DNA from: Lewinellaceae bacterium
GTDB taxonomy: Bacteria > Bacteroidota > Bacteroidia > Chitinophagales > Saprospiraceae
Length of the DNA: 64,000 bases
Reading direction: 5' to 3'
Assembly: GCA_016716135.1 (NCBI GenBank)
Contig: JADJWX010000012.1
Span: 124,001-188,000 of the forward strand
Positions 62,220 through 64,000 of the stretch are shown piece by piece. Position 1 is the stretch's first letter; each line of letters starts with the position of its first letter. The position numbers and the translations under genes are program-made. Below the pieces are notes generated by a model. The model saw only the letters and a program-made list of their open reading frames with translations. It ran no database searches and had not been told where the DNA came from.

Positions 62220-62236
62220 GCGAACCAGAGGTTCGC
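62220..62236. repeat. REP-like palindrome after the DUF3667 gene
   Basis: gcgaaccagaggttcgc directly follows the stop at 62218. Third copy of the same palindrome family, with a different 5-base centre. Confidence 0.5.
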
Positions 62237-62287
62237 ATAACCAGACAATCGCCGGTCAAATTTCAGTTTCCGTAACTTTGTTACATC

Positions 62288-64000
62288 ATGCAAAAAATTC
62301 TACTCCTCAGCCTGCTCCTGGGTACAATCCTGTCTGCCTGTAACCGGCAAGCCCAAGCCCCATCCGAAGAAAAACAACCCAACGACTACCTCTACCAGCA
62401 ACGCGCCTTCCCATACGAAACCGTGCCTTCCGAAGCGTACTACGCCGCCGTCGAATGGGCCAAAAGCCAGGTCCAGCAACGCAACGACCAGCAATGGGAA
62501 CTTGCCGGCCCCGCCAATGTCGGCGGCCGCATTACCGACGTTGCAATGCATCCTTCCGATCTCCAGACGATCTACGTAGCCTCCGCCTCGGGCGGCGTTT
62601 GGAAATCCACGGATGCCGGCCAAAACTGGTTTCCGATCACCGATGAACTGCCCAGCTTGTCCATCGGCGATATTGCCATCGACCCTTCCAACAAAAACAC
62701 GCTGTACTGCGGCACCGGCGAAACTAATGGCGGCGGCGGCTCGGTGACCTACGACGGCGCAGGAATTTTCAAAAGCAGCGATGGTGGTACGAGCTGGACT
62801 TCCTTGGGGCTTGAGGAATGCGGCAGCGTTGGCCGCATTGAGGTGGATCCGGAAAATCCGGAGCGCATTTTTGTGGCAGCGATGGGCCGTTTGTTTGAAA
62901 ACAATCCCGAGCGCGGACTCTTCCGCAGCGAGGACGGCGGCGTTACCTGGTCGCGGCAATTGTTCATCAACGACTCTACCGGCGTGATCGATCTGGCGGT
63001 GCATCCCCTGGACCCCGACACCCTCTTCGCGGTGACCTGGGAGCGCATACGCCGGCCGGGATTTCGCCGGTACGGTGGCCCGGGCTGCGGCGTTTACCGA
63101 AGTTTCGACGGTGGCGACAGTTGGACAAAACTCACGGGCGGGTTTCCGCAAAACAACGTGGGGCGTATCGGCATCGCTTTGGCGCCGAGCAATCCGAGTG
63201 TCCTGTACGCTACCGTGGCCGATGAAACCGGTTATTTCAAAAATACCTACAAAAGCCAGAATTTGGGAGAAACCTGGACGCCAATGTCCGGCCAATCAAA
63301 TCCCAATTATTCCAGCTACGGCTGGTGGTTCGGCCAGATACGCGTGCATCCCACAGACGCCAACCGGGTGCACAACCTCGGTATTTACTGGCAAACGACA
63401 CCAGATGGCGGGAATAGCTGGACGACCACGGGAGCATCCTTGCACGTCGACCACCACGCCCTATACATCCATCCGGCCAACCCCGATTTTATGGTGGAAG
63501 GCAACGATGGCGGGGTGTACATTTCTCAAAACGGCGGCCTCACCTGGAACTTCCGTGCATTTCCAATCACCCAGTTTTATACTTCGGAAATTGATTTTCA
63601 AAAACCCGAACGCCTCTACGGCGGTACGCAGGACAACGGGACCTGGCGTGCCACCGACCCCAACCCCGATATTTGGGAGCACATCTACGGCGGCGACGGT
63701 TTTGTCACACTGGTCAACCCAACCAATTCGGCCATCTGGTACGCCGAATACCAGTACGGCGGCTTTGGCGGCTCCAACGGCGCCACCCGGCCACCGTTTT
63801 CGAGGGCCAACTGGAATGCTCCCTATGTGTTCGATCCGAACAACCCGGATATCCTGTATTTCGGCGGCGAGAGTTTGTTCAAATCGGTGGATGGCGGGCT
63901 GAGTTGGTCGTATGCCAGCGGGGAGGTGACAACGTCGTCCGGTTCGAACGGGGTGGTTTACGGTACGATCAGCACCATTGCTGTTTCTCCGGTCGACGAC
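62288..64000 (+). CDS. Lipoprotein with BNR/sortilin-like repeats, 3' truncated
   Basis: The frame is open from the ATG at 62288 to the window end (571 codons, no stop). The lipobox LSACNR with Cys18 marks a lipoprotein (MQKILLLSLLLGTILSAC). Thereafter many beta-propeller repeats of the Asp-box/BNR and VPS10 kind appear: SASGGVWKSTDAGQNWFPI, GIFKSSDGGTSWTSLG, GLFRSEDGGVTWS, GVYRSFDGGDSWTKLTGG, GGVYISQNGGLTWNFRA. Each turn has an S/T-x-D-G-G-x-(S/T)-W core. Related proteins are surface or periplasmic glycosidase-like or binding propellers; no enzymatic motif can be called. In such families a T9SS tail is often at the C-terminus, which lies outside the window. Confidence 0.9.
   Translation, partial: MQKILLLSLLLGTILSACNRQAQAPSEEKQPNDYLYQQRAFPYETVPSEAYYAAVEWAKSQVQQRNDQQWELAGPANVGGRITDVAMHPSDLQTIYVASASGGVWKSTDAGQNWFPITDELPSLSIGDIAIDPSNKNTLYCGTGETNGGGGSVTYDGAGIFKSSDGGTSWTSLGLEECGSVGRIEVDPENPERIFVAAMGRLFENNPERGLFRSEDGGVTWSRQLFINDSTGVIDLAVHPLDPDTLFAVTWERIRRPGFRRYGGPGCGVYRSFDGGDSWTKLTGGFPQNNVGRIGIALAPSNPSVLYATVADETGYFKNTYKSQNLGETWTPMSGQSNPNYSSYGWWFGQIRVHPTDANRVHNLGIYWQTTPDGGNSWTTTGASLHVDHHALYIHPANPDFMVEGNDGGVYISQNGGLTWNFRAFPITQFYTSEIDFQKPERLYGGTQDNGTWRATDPNPDIWEHIYGGDGFVTLVNPTNSAIWYAEYQYGGFGGSNGATRPPFSRANWNAPYVFDPNNPDILYFGGESLFKSVDGGLSWSYASGEVTTSSGSNGVVYGTISTIAVSPVDD

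Noticed and set aside
62300..63295. 331-codon minus-strand frame
   Set aside because: It is antisense to the lipoprotein gene starting at 62288, which has a lipobox and Asp-box repeats throughout.

Overview
The window looks like a chromosomal segment of a Bacteroidota bacterium, most likely from the Saprospiria (Haliscomenobacter/Lewinella-like; this rank is inferred). Supporting signs are GldA/GldF-type gliding genes, a type IX secretion sorting domain, two hybrid two-component regulators (sensor kinase, receiver and AraC domain in one chain), DUF1460, DUF3667 and TolC families typical of the phylum, TAnnTTTG-type promoter boxes and few Shine-Dalgarno sequences. No CRISPR array, rRNA gene or prophage was seen.

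Layout. 1-4.2 kb: the 3' part of a thioredoxin-fold lipoprotein-like gene, a DUF547 protein, and an ABC exporter pair (gldA-gldF) without gldG. 4.3-4.4 kb: a small non-autonomous transposon-like element. 4.75-26.0 kb: the most unusual region, six tightly packed co-oriented genes. Five encode giant proteins with no recognisable signal peptide (1115, 1266, 703, 2286 and 1324 aa), and the last encodes a signal-less subtilisin-like protease. Gaps are 4-11 bp and the last junction is a 4-bp stop/start overlap. I could not assign this set to a known system. It is my candidate for an undescribed multi-protein machine: LamG-bearing and beta-rich giants, one giant with seven helical repeats, one with membrane segments and a cadherin-like tail, and a processing protease. 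26.0-34.1 kb: ordinary genes (a frameshifted SPOR/OmpA-like gene, a DUF1460 amidase, a flavin reductase, a TlpA-like protein, grpE-dnaJ, tRNA-Leu, an HD/Pycsar-effector-like membrane protein and an SRPBCC protein). A four-helix-bundle gene in an inverted-repeat cassette sits among them.

34.2-48.4 kb: a 2347-aa secreted PLAT/HYR adhesin-like protein and its neighbouring hybrid regulator, bracketed by 79-bp direct repeats. A helical protein and a small secreted protein follow. The adhesin gene and the small secreted gene share an upstream pair of direct repeats with a 21-bp period, a plausible operator for the AraC domain of the regulator lying between them. 48.7-55.8 kb: a second transposon-like element, a T9SS-exported parallel beta-helix protein, a nest of palindromes, and a second hybrid regulator paralogous to the first. 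56-64 kb: a TolC-family outer-membrane protein, a secreted protein of unknown function, aconitase with promoter and terminator, a DUF3667 membrane protein with two frame breaks, and the 5' part of a lipoprotein with BNR/sortilin-like repeats that runs off the window end.

Dispersed repeats are abundant: several inverted-repeat elements, REP-like palindromes at gene ends, and direct repeats. Three single-base frame breaks occur, at least two of them at short A runs, so sequencing or assembly indels should be excluded before calling pseudogenes. All calls rest on reading the sequence; no database search was run.
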